A DNA stretch of 8,862 nt from QHWK01 sp035315685 (GCA_035315685.1 DATFXR010000503.1:1-8862); one strand, 5' to 3'; positions 1-6,261 are shown, counted from the stretch's first letter. The notes: a model not told the origin generated them from the sequence alone. A program made the numbers and translations.

Positions 1-1581
1 GCCGTGCAGCAGCCCGACGCGGTACTGCGGAAAGACTTCCTGGGCCAGGTGATCGGCCATTTCCGTGGCCGCCTTGACATCCACCTTCGCGGACTCCTCG
101 ACCAACGGGTAGATCACATACGCCTGCCGACCGGCATCGAGCTGACCGCGGACGAAGGCGTACACCTCGTCGCGCCGCGATTCCGGTTTGGCCAGGGTCC
201 TGACCGGCAGCCGTCCCGCGGGCAACTCGCGGATCATCGAGACGTCGAGATCGCCGTACACGGTCAGCGCCAGCGTGCGGGGGATCGGCGTCGCTGTCAT
301 CACCAGCACGTCCGGATGCAATCCCTTGGCACGCAAGGTCGCTCGTTGCAGGACGCCGAACCGGTGCTGCTCGTCAATCACCGCAAACCCAAGCTGCTTG
401 AACGCGACATCCCCCTGCACCAGCGCGTGGGTCCCGACCACCAGCTGAATCGACCCGGCGGCAACTTCGGCGAGTTGCTCGCGCCGCGCGGCCGATGTGG
501 TCGAGCCGGTCAGCAGCGCGACCCGGAATCGTGACGGCTGGAGCAGCCGCGAGATGTTGGCGAAGTGCTGCTCCGCGAGAATCTCCGTCGGGGCCATGAA
601 GGCAACCTGCAGGCCGTTCTCCATCGCGACCAGACCGGCGAGCAGCGCGACGATCGTCTTTCCGGCACCGACGTCGCCCTGCAGCAGGCGGTTCATCGGC
701 CGCTCGCGCTGCATGTCGTCGACGATCTCCTTCAGCGCCTGCTTCTGGCCACCGGTCAGCCGGAACGGCAGCACGGCGCGCGCCGATTCGCGAATCCGAT
801 CGTCGACGCGCACGACGATCGGCTTGTGTTCCGCCGCGGTGACCTGGCGCCTCGCGAGCACACCCATCTGGAACAGAAACGCCTCCTCGAAGATCAGCCG
901 CCGCTGCGCCGGCGTCGCGAAGAGATTCAACGCGTCGACGCGGACGTCCTCGGGCGGAAAATGCGTGGCGAACAGCGCCGCATACCGCGTCGGCAGACCG
1001 AGGCGGGTGCGCACCTCGTCCGGCAACGGATCGGGCAGATCGGCGGGCACCCGCTGCAGCGCGTCCCACACGAGCCGGCGCTGCATCTTCGGCGTCACCG
1101 CGCCGGTCTTCTCGTAGATCGGCACGATGCGGCCCGTATGGATCGTCTCACCGTCTTCGTCGTCGAGGATTTCGTACTGCGGGTTGGTGATCTGCAGGCT
1201 CGCCGAGCCGCGCATCTCGACGAGCCCGTACAGCACGACGTGCTGGCCGCGGACGAAGATGTCCTTGAGGAACGGCTGATTCAGCCACGCCGCGCGCAGC
1301 GATCCGCTGCCGTCGTCGATCGCGGCTTCGAAAATCTTGAAGCCCGGCCGGCGCGTCGATCGGAGGCCGCACGCGATGATGCGGCCGGCCACCGAGGCCG
1401 GACGTCCAGGGCGGAGCGACGCGATCGTCTGCAGACGACTCCGATCCTCGTAGCGCAGCGGGAACCGCGAGAGCAGGTCGTCGATGGTCGCGAGGCCGGC
1501 GCGTTCGAGATCGGCGGCACGGCGAGGTCCGACGCCCTTCAAGAACTGCAGGGGCGTCGCGAGCACCTCGGCGGCCGTCAT
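1..1581 (-). CDS. recG: ATP-dependent DNA helicase RecG, 3' end cut by window edge
   Basis: RecG is a superfamily 2 helicase that regresses stalled replication forks and processes branched recombination intermediates in the cytoplasm. The 527 codons present read from an ATG at 1581 (MTAAEVLATPLQFLKGVGP) to the window edge. Residues about 1-50 hold the usual opening with a helix-hairpin-helix-like LKGVGP. Residues about 55-150 match the OB-fold wedge domain that grips the fork. Walker A is GDVGAGKT at 302-309, the DExH box is DEQH at 403-406 followed by RFG, and motif III TATPIPRT is at 429-436. These positions agree with RecG proteins of about 690 residues, so roughly 160 C-terminal residues (most of helicase domain 2) lie outside the window. 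The start overlaps the stop of the upstream gene by 4 nt (ATGA), which indicates translational coupling. No frameshift or missing motif is visible in the part present. Confidence 0.97.
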   Translation of the reverse strand, partial: MTAAEVLATPLQFLKGVGPRRAADLERAGLATIDDLLSRFPLRYEDRSRLQTIASLRPGRPASVAGRIIACGLRSTRRPGFKIFEAAIDDGSGSLRAAWLNQPFLKDIFVRGQHVVLYGLVEMRGSASLQITNPQYEILDDEDGETIHTGRIVPIYEKTGAVTPKMQRRLVWDALQRVPADLPDPLPDEVRTRLGLPTRYAALFATHFPPEDVRVDALNLFATPAQRRLIFEEAFLFQMGVLARRQVTAAEHKPIVVRVDDRIRESARAVLPFRLTGGQKQALKEIVDDMQRERPMNRLLQGDVGAGKTIVALLAGLVAMENGLQVAFMAPTEILAEQHFANISRLLQPSRFRVALLTGSTTSAARREQLAEVAAGSIQLVVGTHALVQGDVAFKQLGFAVIDEQHRFGVLQRATLRAKGLHPDVLVMTATPIPRTLALTVYGDLDVSMIRELPAGRLPVRTLAKPESRRDEVYAFVRGQLDAGRQAYVIYPLVEESAKVDVKAATEMADHLAQEVFPQYRVGLLHG

Positions 1582-2168
1582 TGCACGATTATGGCTTGCC
1601 CCCGCTCGACCTGAATCTCGCGGATCCGCGCCGGCAGCTCGAACGGATCGTCGAGGTTGATCCCCGCCGGGTTCTGCGGCGTGCGCGAGTAGTAGCTGAC
1701 GATCTCCTGCAGGAACAGCTTCGGAACCGGAATCCGGCTGACCGCAGCGGACTCGAGCTCGAACCTGCCGACGCCGTTGGTCGTCCGCAGCACACCGGTC
1801 GCCGTCACCGGAAGCCGGCCCATCAGGTAGTTCATCGGATCGAGCAGGCTCGTCGGATTCTTCTCCTTGCGCACGGCGTCGAGGTCCACGACCGCGCGGC
1901 CGGACACGCGCCCGCCGCCTACGATCGTGATGTACGGATCGACGACGCCGGTCGGCACCTGCTCGCGCGCTTCGAGCACGATGTACGAGTTCACTTCCCC
2001 TTCGGTGACCGTCGTGCGGCGAGGCTCGCCCGCGGACTTTTCAGCCTGGGCAGTGATGGTGGCGATTTTCTGCTTGAGGGTGTCGGCGTCCCGGCGGGAG
2101 GTTGGGACGTCGGCGTGAACGGTCACCCCGAGGTAGACCAGCGTGCACAGGCCGAGGAGCCGCTTCAC
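1578..2168 (-). CDS. Secreted protein of unknown function, possibly lipid-binding (LmeA/DUF2993-like)
   Basis: I do not recognise this 196-residue protein with certainty. It opens MKRLLGLCTLVYLGVTVHA, a short basic n-region, hydrophobic core and V-H-A cleavage signature, so a Sec signal peptide ending near residue 19 is likely and the mature protein should be exported. The mature part alternates beta-like stretches (YITIVGGGRVSGRAVVDLD near 79-97) with a conserved-looking tail containing SRIPVPKLFLQEIV. That pattern is reminiscent of DUF2993/LmeA-type lipid-binding beta-rich proteins, but this is a weak resemblance and no catalytic motif is visible. The start is GTG, 4 nt after the stop of the upstream gene. 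The GAGG before it is too close for a good ribosome binding site, so reinitiation is likely. Its stop overlaps the recG start. The context (ECF sigma, anti-sigma and a Spy-like protein upstream) suggests an envelope-related role. Confidence 0.8.
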   Translation of the reverse strand: MKRLLGLCTLVYLGVTVHADVPTSRRDADTLKQKIATITAQAEKSAGEPRRTTVTEGEVNSYIVLEAREQVPTGVVDPYITIVGGGRVSGRAVVDLDAVRKEKNPTSLLDPMNYLMGRLPVTATGVLRTTNGVGRFELESAAVSRIPVPKLFLQEIVSYYSRTPQNPAGINLDDPFELPARIREIQVERGQAIIVQ

Positions 2169-2172
2169 GCCC

Positions 2173-2733
2173 TCATTTTACAGGTTTCGGCTGTGCTGAC
2201 CGCCGCGCCCGGGCGACGAGCTGGGCCATGCGCTGATCCATCTGCTGCTCGAAGACCCGGAAGCGCGCCTGCTGCTTCACATCCAGCAACTTGTCGAGCT
2301 CGTCGTACGCCTTGCGCACGTCGACGTGCGATCGCTCTTCGAGGTCGTGGAGCGCTTTCAGCCGGCCCTTCAGCTGCGCTTCGTCGACGGTGTCAGCGCC
2401 GGTCTGCTTGCGCAGCTCCTGAATGATCTGGTTGCGCTCCTGTGTCGACTTGCGCCGCAGCTCCTGAAGCGCCTTGTACTGCATCAGGAACTTGGGAAAC
2501 TGCTCGTTGCTGATCTTGAGCTGCTCCTGCGCCTGCATCAGCGCGTACGAGTCGAACATCTTGCGAACTTCAGCCGGCGAGATCGGCCGCTCACCAGCAG
2601 GCGGCGTGGTGCTCTGCGACTGGTTCTTGCCACCCTGACGCGCGGCGCCCTGTTGTGCAAATCCTGCGCGTGCCGGCGCGAACACCGTCACTGCGGCGAG
2701 GCACACGATCATCGGCGTCAGACGTCGGCTCAT
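2173..2733 (-). CDS. Periplasmic Spy/CpxP-like (LTXXQ-type) helical protein
   Basis: A 186-residue exported protein. Residues 1-26 form a signal peptide (basic MSRRL, hydrophobic core, likely cut after AGFA before QQ). Residues 27-50 are a Gln/Pro/Ser-rich linker. The rest, about 52-178, is almost entirely charged amphipathic helix. Two segments resemble the LTxxQ repeats of the Spy/CpxP family: LKISNEQFPKF near 72-82 and LLDVKQQARF in the C-terminal third. Family members are periplasmic chaperones or stress sensors that bind unfolded protein or metals. The helical make-up and position next to an ECF sigma / anti-sigma pair support that class, but sequence identity to Spy itself is low. The ATG at 2733 is preceded at a suitable distance by a GGGGG stretch that can act as a Shine-Dalgarno. 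The upstream gene ends 4 nt before it. It may be a chaperone or an accessory sensor for the anti-sigma factor; the sequence does not decide which. Confidence 0.75.
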   Translation of the reverse strand: MSRRLTPMIVCLAAVTVFAPARAGFAQQGAARQGGKNQSQSTTPPAGERPISPAEVRKMFDSYALMQAQEQLKISNEQFPKFLMQYKALQELRRKSTQERNQIIQELRKQTGADTVDEAQLKGRLKALHDLEERSHVDVRKAYDELDKLLDVKQQARFRVFEQQMDQRMAQLVARARRSAQPKPVK

Positions 2734-2737
2734 CAGA

Positions 2738-3328
2738 TCAATCCCCCTGATTGCGAATCTGAGCCTGCAACAGCCGCTCCAGCTCGCGCAGCTCGCCGTC
2801 GTTCAGCTGCATCACCGCTTCCTCGGCGTTCATGGCATCGAGCCCTTCGTCGCGCGCGGCGTCCGCGTCGACGCCGGCTGCCAGATCGGCGACAAAAGTC
2901 AGCCAGACGTCGTCGCGCAACGCGTCGGCGGCATCTGCGCGGTCAACCTGATCGATCGCCGCAGCCGACGGCGGCGTCAGGGATGCAACCGGTGACGACG
3001 ACGGCCGGGCCGATGGCGCGAACGTTTTCACCGCCGCAATCACGGTGACCGCGAGAAGCGCCACGCCGGCGATCGAATAAACGGGGAGCCGATTCCACGC
3101 CGGCCTGGGCGCTTCGCCTGCTTCCACAGCTTCGCGCACGCGTCTCGACAGCTGGTCCCAGAAGAGCGGCGACGGCTCGGGCACGTCGGCGTCGACGGCT
3201 GCGGCCATCATCGCGCGAAGGTCGGCAAGCTGCGATCGGCACGACGCGCAGACCGCCAGATGCGGCGCAGACGATTCGGGCCGCGCGCCTTCAGCGAGAT
3301 CGACGAGATCCTCGATACTCAGATGCAT
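2738..3328 (-). CDS. Membrane-anchored zinc-finger anti-sigma factor
   Basis: This is the likely partner that holds the adjacent ECF sigma factor inactive at the membrane. Numbered from the ATG at 3328 (196 residues), the N-terminal cytoplasmic domain carries the ZAS signature His-x3-Cys-x2-Cys at H23, C27 and C30 (HLAVCASC). It is followed by helical sequence with an LFWDQL segment. One transmembrane helix is visible at about residues 83-100 (VYSIAGVALLAVTVIAAV). An Ala/Asp-rich external domain of about 95 residues follows, ending in a helix with LNDGELRELERLL. The topology (cytoplasmic finger, single span, periplasmic tail) fits signal relay across the envelope. The ATG overlaps the sigma stop codon by one base (TGATG). 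A GTG three bases earlier would give a 4-nt overlap instead. I see no site-2-protease feature that would define the release mechanism. Confidence 0.9.
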   Translation of the reverse strand: MHLSIEDLVDLAEGARPESSAPHLAVCASCRSQLADLRAMMAAAVDADVPEPSPLFWDQLSRRVREAVEAGEAPRPAWNRLPVYSIAGVALLAVTVIAAVKTFAPSARPSSSPVASLTPPSAAAIDQVDRADAADALRDDVWLTFVADLAAGVDADAARDEGLDAMNAEEAVMQLNDGELRELERLLQAQIRNQGD

Positions 3329-3894
3329 CACAGGTCTTCGCCCAGCAGCCGTTTCAGCCCGCGCAGGGCGTGGAACACGTTCGCCTTCACCGCTCCCGCG
3401 GAGCTCTTCAAAAGGCCCGCGATCTCCTGGTGCGACATGTCGTGATAGGTCCGCAGAATCAGCGCCGCGCGCTGTTTCGGCGGAAGCTGCGCGATCGCCG
3501 CGCGGACGCGCGCGCTGCGTTCATTTCGGAGCAGGCGATCGGACGCCGTCTCGGTCCGCGTGTCCACGATCTGCTGCGACTCGAGCGGCTCGATCGCCGC
3601 CGTCTTCCCGCTGACCCGGTTCAGGCAGACGTTCACGCCGATCCGATGCAGCCAGGTGGCGATTGACGACTGTCCGCGGAACGCCCGCAGACCGCGGAAC
3701 GCGCGGAGGAAGACGTCCTGCGTCAAATCGCTCGCGTCTTCGTGATTCCCGACGAACCGGTAACACAGTCGATAGACCGCGCGACGATGGCGCTCGACGA
3801 GGAGGTCGAAGGCGCCGGCCTCGTTGGCGAGACAGGCCTCGACGAGGGCGCGCTCGTCGAGATCGCGCAGCCGGCCGGCGTCCGCGGCGGTCAT
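3328..3894 (-). CDS. ECF-family RNA polymerase sigma factor (RpoE-like)
   Basis: A group 4 (ECF) sigma factor of 188 residues from the ATG at 3894. Sigma region 2 spans about residues 28-95, with the core-binding and -10-recognition segment around DASDLTQDVFLRAF (53-66) and the WLHRIGVNVCLNR helix. Region 4 spans about 133-184, opens LPPKQRAALILRTYHDMSHQEIAGLL and contains the helix-turn-helix that reads the -35. No sigma 1.1 or region 3 is present, as expected. The next gene is its zinc anti-sigma factor, so activity is probably controlled by sequestration and release on an envelope signal. Start choice is uncertain: the frame is open from an ATG at 3975, which adds 27 Ser/Arg/Ala-rich residues with no family counterpart. 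I chose 3894 because the family homology begins just after it. Neither start has a convincing Shine-Dalgarno. Confidence 0.92.
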   Translation of the reverse strand: MTAADAGRLRDLDERALVEACLANEAGAFDLLVERHRRAVYRLCYRFVGNHEDASDLTQDVFLRAFRGLRAFRGQSSIATWLHRIGVNVCLNRVSGKTAAIEPLESQQIVDTRTETASDRLLRNERSARVRAAIAQLPPKQRAALILRTYHDMSHQEIAGLLKSSAGAVKANVFHALRGLKRLLGEDL

Positions 3895-3984
3895 CGCACG
3901 GGCGACACGCGCGTCACGGCCGCCGAGAGACGCTGTCCGCGACCCCGGCACAGACCACGCCACCGATGCACTCATTCACTGTTG

Positions 3985-4012
3985 TTAGACCGACCGGACC
4001 CCGAATCGTTAC
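3985..4012 (-). promoter_or_regulatory. Candidate ECF-type promoter of the sigma/anti-sigma operon
   Basis: On the minus strand GTAAC (4012-4008) is followed after 17 nt by GTCTAA (3990-3985). ECF promoters generally combine an AAC-containing -35 with a GTC- or CGT-type -10 at 16-17 nt spacing, and ECF operons often autoregulate, so this is a plausible autoregulatory promoter. The expected transcription start is near 3978. It would lie just before the upstream ATG at 3975, or about 84 nt before the preferred ATG at 3894. The TAA inside the -35 element is the stop codon of the kinase gene. The assignment rests on motif shape and position only. Confidence 0.45.
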
Positions 4013-5013
4013 GTCTGCGGCCGGGCGAGCATCAACTGGTCGACCTCGTCCGGGGTCGGGAGCCCACCGCGCGAGCCGAGCGCGCGGCAGTTCAGGGCCG
4101 CGACCGCATTGGCGTAGCTGAGCACGTCCTCGATGTCTGCAGACGGCATCCGAAGACATGCGGCCGCGAAAGCACCGCGAAAGCAGTCGCCGGCGCCCGT
4201 GCTGTCCACGCAGTCGATCGGGAAGGCCGGCGTCACGATCTCGCGGCCGTTGCACCACGCGAGGCTTCCCTTCGCCCCGAGGGTCACGCACACCACTGCA
4301 GCGCCCCATTCGCGTCCGATGATGCGGATGGCTTCGCCGAGGTGCTCGTGGCCGGTGAGGGCCGTCGGAAACTCCTCGGCAGCGATGATCGCGTCGATGT
4401 TCTGCAGCAGATCGCCGATGCCCGGTCGCACCTTCTCGACGTCGATGATCGTGGGGATTCCCGCTGCCCGCGCGTAGCGCGCCGCTCTGGCCGCCGCCGC
4501 CGTCTGATGGCAATCGACGATGAGCAGGCGGCCCGAGGTCACGGCTTCCCGGCTCACATCGCCAGGCTCCATGTTCAGCAAGGGGTGCCGATCCCAGAGG
4601 ACGGTTCGCTCGCCTGTCCGCGCGTCGACCAGGATGACCGCGAACTGATTGCTGACGCCGGCGATCGTTTCCGATTCGGACACGTCGACACCGTCACGCA
4701 CGAGGCTTTCGCGCGACAGCGCTCCAAGGTCGTCGCCTCCGAACCGGCCGATGTAGCGGGCGCGCCAGCCGAGGCGCGCACATGTCGTGACCGCCGTCGC
4801 CATCTGGCCTCCTGGCAGCCGGGCGACGCGCTGCAGCCGTTGCTTCGAATTGACGGCCGGGTACTCCGCAACGACGGCGACGAGGTCGATGCTATTCAGT
4901 CCGAAACCAACGACGTCGAAGGGATGGGAGTCGGGCGAGGGAATCGCAAAGGGAATCCGCACGGTGCTGATCGTATCAACCGTCGTCCCGCTTCCGGCCA
5001 CTGGCAGCGGCAC
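4009..5013 (-). CDS. PfkB-family carbohydrate or nucleoside kinase
   Basis: A ribokinase-like kinase that transfers phosphate from ATP to a sugar or nucleoside hydroxyl; the exact substrate cannot be read from sequence. Numbered from the GTG at 5013 (334 residues), the substrate-binding N-terminal strand is FDVVGFGLNSIDLV (32-45). The first PfkB signature region is LPGGQMATAV with the Gly pair at 68-69. The second signature is DSTGAGDCF with anion-hole glycines and catalytic Asp276. The length (about 300-330) fits the family. The start is uncertain: family homology begins near residue 31, no Shine-Dalgarno precedes GTG 5013, and an in-frame GTG at 4962 would give a more typical N-terminus. 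I list the longest form. It is transcribed divergently from lexA, and its stop codon sits inside the candidate promoter of the sigma gene, so it may be a separate unit or read through into that operon. Confidence 0.92.
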   Translation of the reverse strand: MPLPVAGSGTTVDTISTVRIPFAIPSPDSHPFDVVGFGLNSIDLVAVVAEYPAVNSKQRLQRVARLPGGQMATAVTTCARLGWRARYIGRFGGDDLGALSRESLVRDGVDVSESETIAGVSNQFAVILVDARTGERTVLWDRHPLLNMEPGDVSREAVTSGRLLIVDCHQTAAAARAARYARAAGIPTIIDVEKVRPGIGDLLQNIDAIIAAEEFPTALTGHEHLGEAIRIIGREWGAAVVCVTLGAKGSLAWCNGREIVTPAFPIDCVDSTGAGDCFRGAFAAACLRMPSADIEDVLSYANAVAALNCRALGSRGGLPTPDEVDQLMLARPQT

Positions 5014-5031
5014 TCACGGATTCAGTGCCGC
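5007..5031. repeat. Perfect 8-bp inverted repeat at the kinase start region
   Basis: GCGGCACT (5007-5014) and AGTGCCGC (5024-5031) are exact reverse complements separated by 9 nt. The repeat covers the outermost GTG start of the kinase gene (5013-5011) and lies about 60 nt upstream of the lexA transcription start. It could be a regulator binding site or an mRNA hairpin affecting kinase translation. If the true kinase start is the GTG at 4962, the repeat is in its 5' leader. The GC-rich arms could also arise by chance. Confidence 0.4.
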
Positions 5032-5044
5032 ACGAACGCCGAAG

Positions 5045-5056
5045 AACTGAGCAGTT
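5045..5056. promoter_or_regulatory. Candidate LexA operator (palindrome touching the lexA -35)
   Basis: AACTGAGCAGTT is a perfect palindrome of two 5-nt arms (AACTG / CAGTT) around a 2-nt centre. Its last two bases are the first two of the lexA -35 box TTGACC. LexA normally represses its own gene from an operator overlapping the promoter, so position and symmetry fit. The sequence is neither the E. coli box (CTGT-N8-ACAG) nor the Gram-positive box (GAAC-N4-GTTC), but LexA motifs differ strongly between phyla. Binding is inferred. Confidence 0.4.
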
Positions 5057-5083
5057 GACCTTCGCCTTTCTTTTGCATACAAT
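5055..5083 (+). promoter_or_regulatory. Sigma-70-type promoter of lexA
   Basis: TTGACC (5055-5060) and TACAAT (5078-5083) are each one mismatch from the -35 and -10 consensus and are separated by the optimal 17 nt. Transcription should begin near 5090, giving a very short leader that contains the ribosome binding site GGAGG (5093-5097), 5 nt before the lexA ATG at 5103. Confidence 0.8.
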
Positions 5084-5102
5084 CGCTTCGCTGGAGGCGA
5101 CG

Positions 5103-5711
5103 ATGCTACCGCTCACCAAACGCCAGCGGGAGATTCTCGATTACCTGAACGAGTTCATCAGCCAGCACGGGTACGCGCCGAGTCTCGAAGAGATCGGCCG
5201 TCGCTTCGGCCTCTCTTCGCTCGCAACGGTGCACAAGCATCTCACGAACCTGCAGGAAAAAGGCTTCATCAAGCGCGCGTGGAATCGGAGCCGTTCGGTG
5301 GAAATGGTGCCGACGCGCAACGGCGGACGCGCCGTCGAGCTGCCGCTGCTCGGATACGTCGCGGCCGGCCTGCCGATCGAAGCGGTCGCGTCGAACGAGA
5401 CGATCTCGGTGCCAGAAGATCTCGTCGGGAAGCGGGACACCTACGTGCTCCGCGTCCGCGGCGACTCGATGATCGACGAACAGATCCGCGACGGCGATTT
5501 CGTGGTCGTCGAGGATCGGAAAACCGCGGACAACGGCGAGATGGTGATCGCGCTGCTCCGCGGATCGGATGTTACGCTGAAGAAGTTCTACCGCGATCCC
5601 GGCGGCAAGATCCGTCTGCAGCCGGCGAACGCCGCGATGCAGCCGATCTTCGCCGATCCCGATCAAGTGCAGATTCAGGGAGTCGTCGTCGGGGTGATGC
5701 GGAAGTATTAG
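5103..5711 (+). CDS. lexA: LexA SOS repressor (self-cleaving)
   Basis: LexA represses DNA-damage genes and is inactivated when RecA filaments stimulate its self-cleavage. The 202-residue length is normal for the family. The N-terminal winged helix-turn-helix runs from about 1 to 70: KRQREILDYL opens it, LEEIGRRFGL and the recognition helix around LATVHKHLTNLQ (40-51) follow. The scissile bond is A88-G89 in YVAAGLP. The catalytic dyad is Ser122 in RGDSM and Lys160 in VTLKK, spaced as in other LexA proteins, so the protein should be cleavage competent. The start is the ATG at 5103, chosen for the GGAGG 5 nt upstream and because MLPLTKRQ aligns with the family. The frame is open further upstream (ATG at 5025), but that would include the promoter. 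It is transcribed divergently from the kinase and is 9 nt from the following DUF3467 gene, so the two are probably cotranscribed and under LexA control. Confidence 0.98.
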   Translation: MLPLTKRQREILDYLNEFISQHGYAPSLEEIGRRFGLSSLATVHKHLTNLQEKGFIKRAWNRSRSVEMVPTRNGGRAVELPLLGYVAAGLPIEAVASNETISVPEDLVGKRDTYVLRVRGDSMIDEQIRDGDFVVVEDRKTADNGEMVIALLRGSDVTLKKFYRDPGGKIRLQPANAAMQPIFADPDQVQIQGVVVGVMRKY

Positions 5712-5720
5712 ACTCTTGGG

Positions 5721-6053
5721 ATGGCCGACCAGCAGCAGCCCAAGCAGATCAACTTCACGATCGTTCCGGACGAAACCTCCACGGCACCGCGCACCTACTC
5801 GAACTTTTGTTCGATTGCGCACACTCCTTTCGACTTCACGCTCACCTTCTGTGAAGTGATGCCGCTCTCCGACAAGGAGATCAAAGAGGCAGAAACCGAG
5901 CATGTGGTCCGCGCGCCGGTGCGCACTCGGATCGTCGTCCCCGTCCAATTCGTGCCCAACCTGATCGCGGCGCTGCAGGAACACTGGCGGGTCTACTCCG
6001 AGTCCTACAGCAACGTCGGCTGGAACAAGGCGGCGGGGCCGGGCGTACACTGA
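5721..6053 (+). CDS. DUF3467 family protein
   Basis: A 110-residue cytoplasmic protein with no signal peptide or membrane segment. It matches my recollection of the DUF3467 family, small proteins of about 100 residues with unknown function. The features are an N-terminal PKQINFTIVPDE strand, a TYSNFCSIAHTPFDFTLTFC core at about 25-44, and a C-terminal PVRTRIVVPVQFVPNLIAAL segment followed by aromatic WRVYSESYSNV. No catalytic motif is visible; two cysteines (30 and 44) sit in the core. The ATG is 9 nt after the lexA stop and has only a weak TTGGG upstream, so it probably shares the lexA transcript and could be damage inducible. The gene ends just before the repeat element. Confidence 0.85.
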   Translation: MADQQQPKQINFTIVPDETSTAPRTYSNFCSIAHTPFDFTLTFCEVMPLSDKEIKEAETEHVVRAPVRTRIVVPVQFVPNLIAALQEHWRVYSESYSNVGWNKAAGPGVH

Positions 6054-6056
6054 CGG

Positions 6057-6239
6057 GGGTTCAGTGTTCAGGGTTCAGGGTTCTCGTTCTAGGGTTCTCG
6101 TTCTGGTTCTGGTTCTGGGGCGAGCCCTAAAGTGAGAACCTTGAACGCGAAACGCGCAGAACGACGAACGAGAACAGAACGAGAACAGAACGAGAACGAG
6201 CACCAGAACCCTGAACCGTGAACCCTGAACGCTGAACCC
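6057..6239. repeat. GTTC/GAAC-rich tandem repeats forming a large imperfect inverted repeat
   Basis: Almost the whole gap between the DUF3467 gene and nth is low-complexity repeat. The left part is GTTC-rich: a 14-nt unit AGGGTTCTCGTTCT is present twice in exact tandem (6077-6090, 6091-6104), then GGTTCT twice (6105-6116). The right part is GAAC-rich: the 11-nt unit GAACGAGAACA is repeated almost three times (6166-6176, 6177-6187, partial 6188-6197). Its core is the reverse complement of the left unit. The outermost 21 nt on each side (6057-6077 and 6219-6239) are reverse complements with one mismatch. The centre contains the short palindrome CGCGAAACGCG (6146-6156). In RNA the region could fold into a long hairpin and might act as a terminator or stability element. 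It resembles dispersed intergenic repeats rather than any coding sequence; it holds no transposase and no evident direct-repeat target site. Confidence 0.85.
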
Positions 6240-6261
6240 GATCCAATTCTGATCAGCGCCG

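Noticed and set aside
565..1614. Long plus-strand open frame of 349 codons
   Set aside because: It is antisense to recG, whose motifs are intact. Its translation is Arg/His-rich and low in structure, typical of a shadow in GC-rich DNA.
3742..5058. Plus-strand open frame of 438 codons
   Set aside because: It runs antisense through the sigma gene and the PfkB kinase and contains no recognisable domain. The kinase signatures on the minus strand explain the region.
5106..6050. Minus-strand open frame of 314 codons
   Set aside because: It is the mirror of lexA and the DUF3467 gene; no family motif is visible and lexA is complete on the plus strand.
6057..6239. CRISPR array
   Set aside because: Units are 6-14 nt, adjacent without unique spacers, and arranged as an inverted repeat; no cas gene is present.
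6057..6239. Cluster of Gram-positive-type LexA boxes, because of the many GAAC and GTTC words
   Set aside because: The words occur in same-direction tandem blocks and I see no GAAC-N4-GTTC site with the right spacing; repeat expansion explains them.
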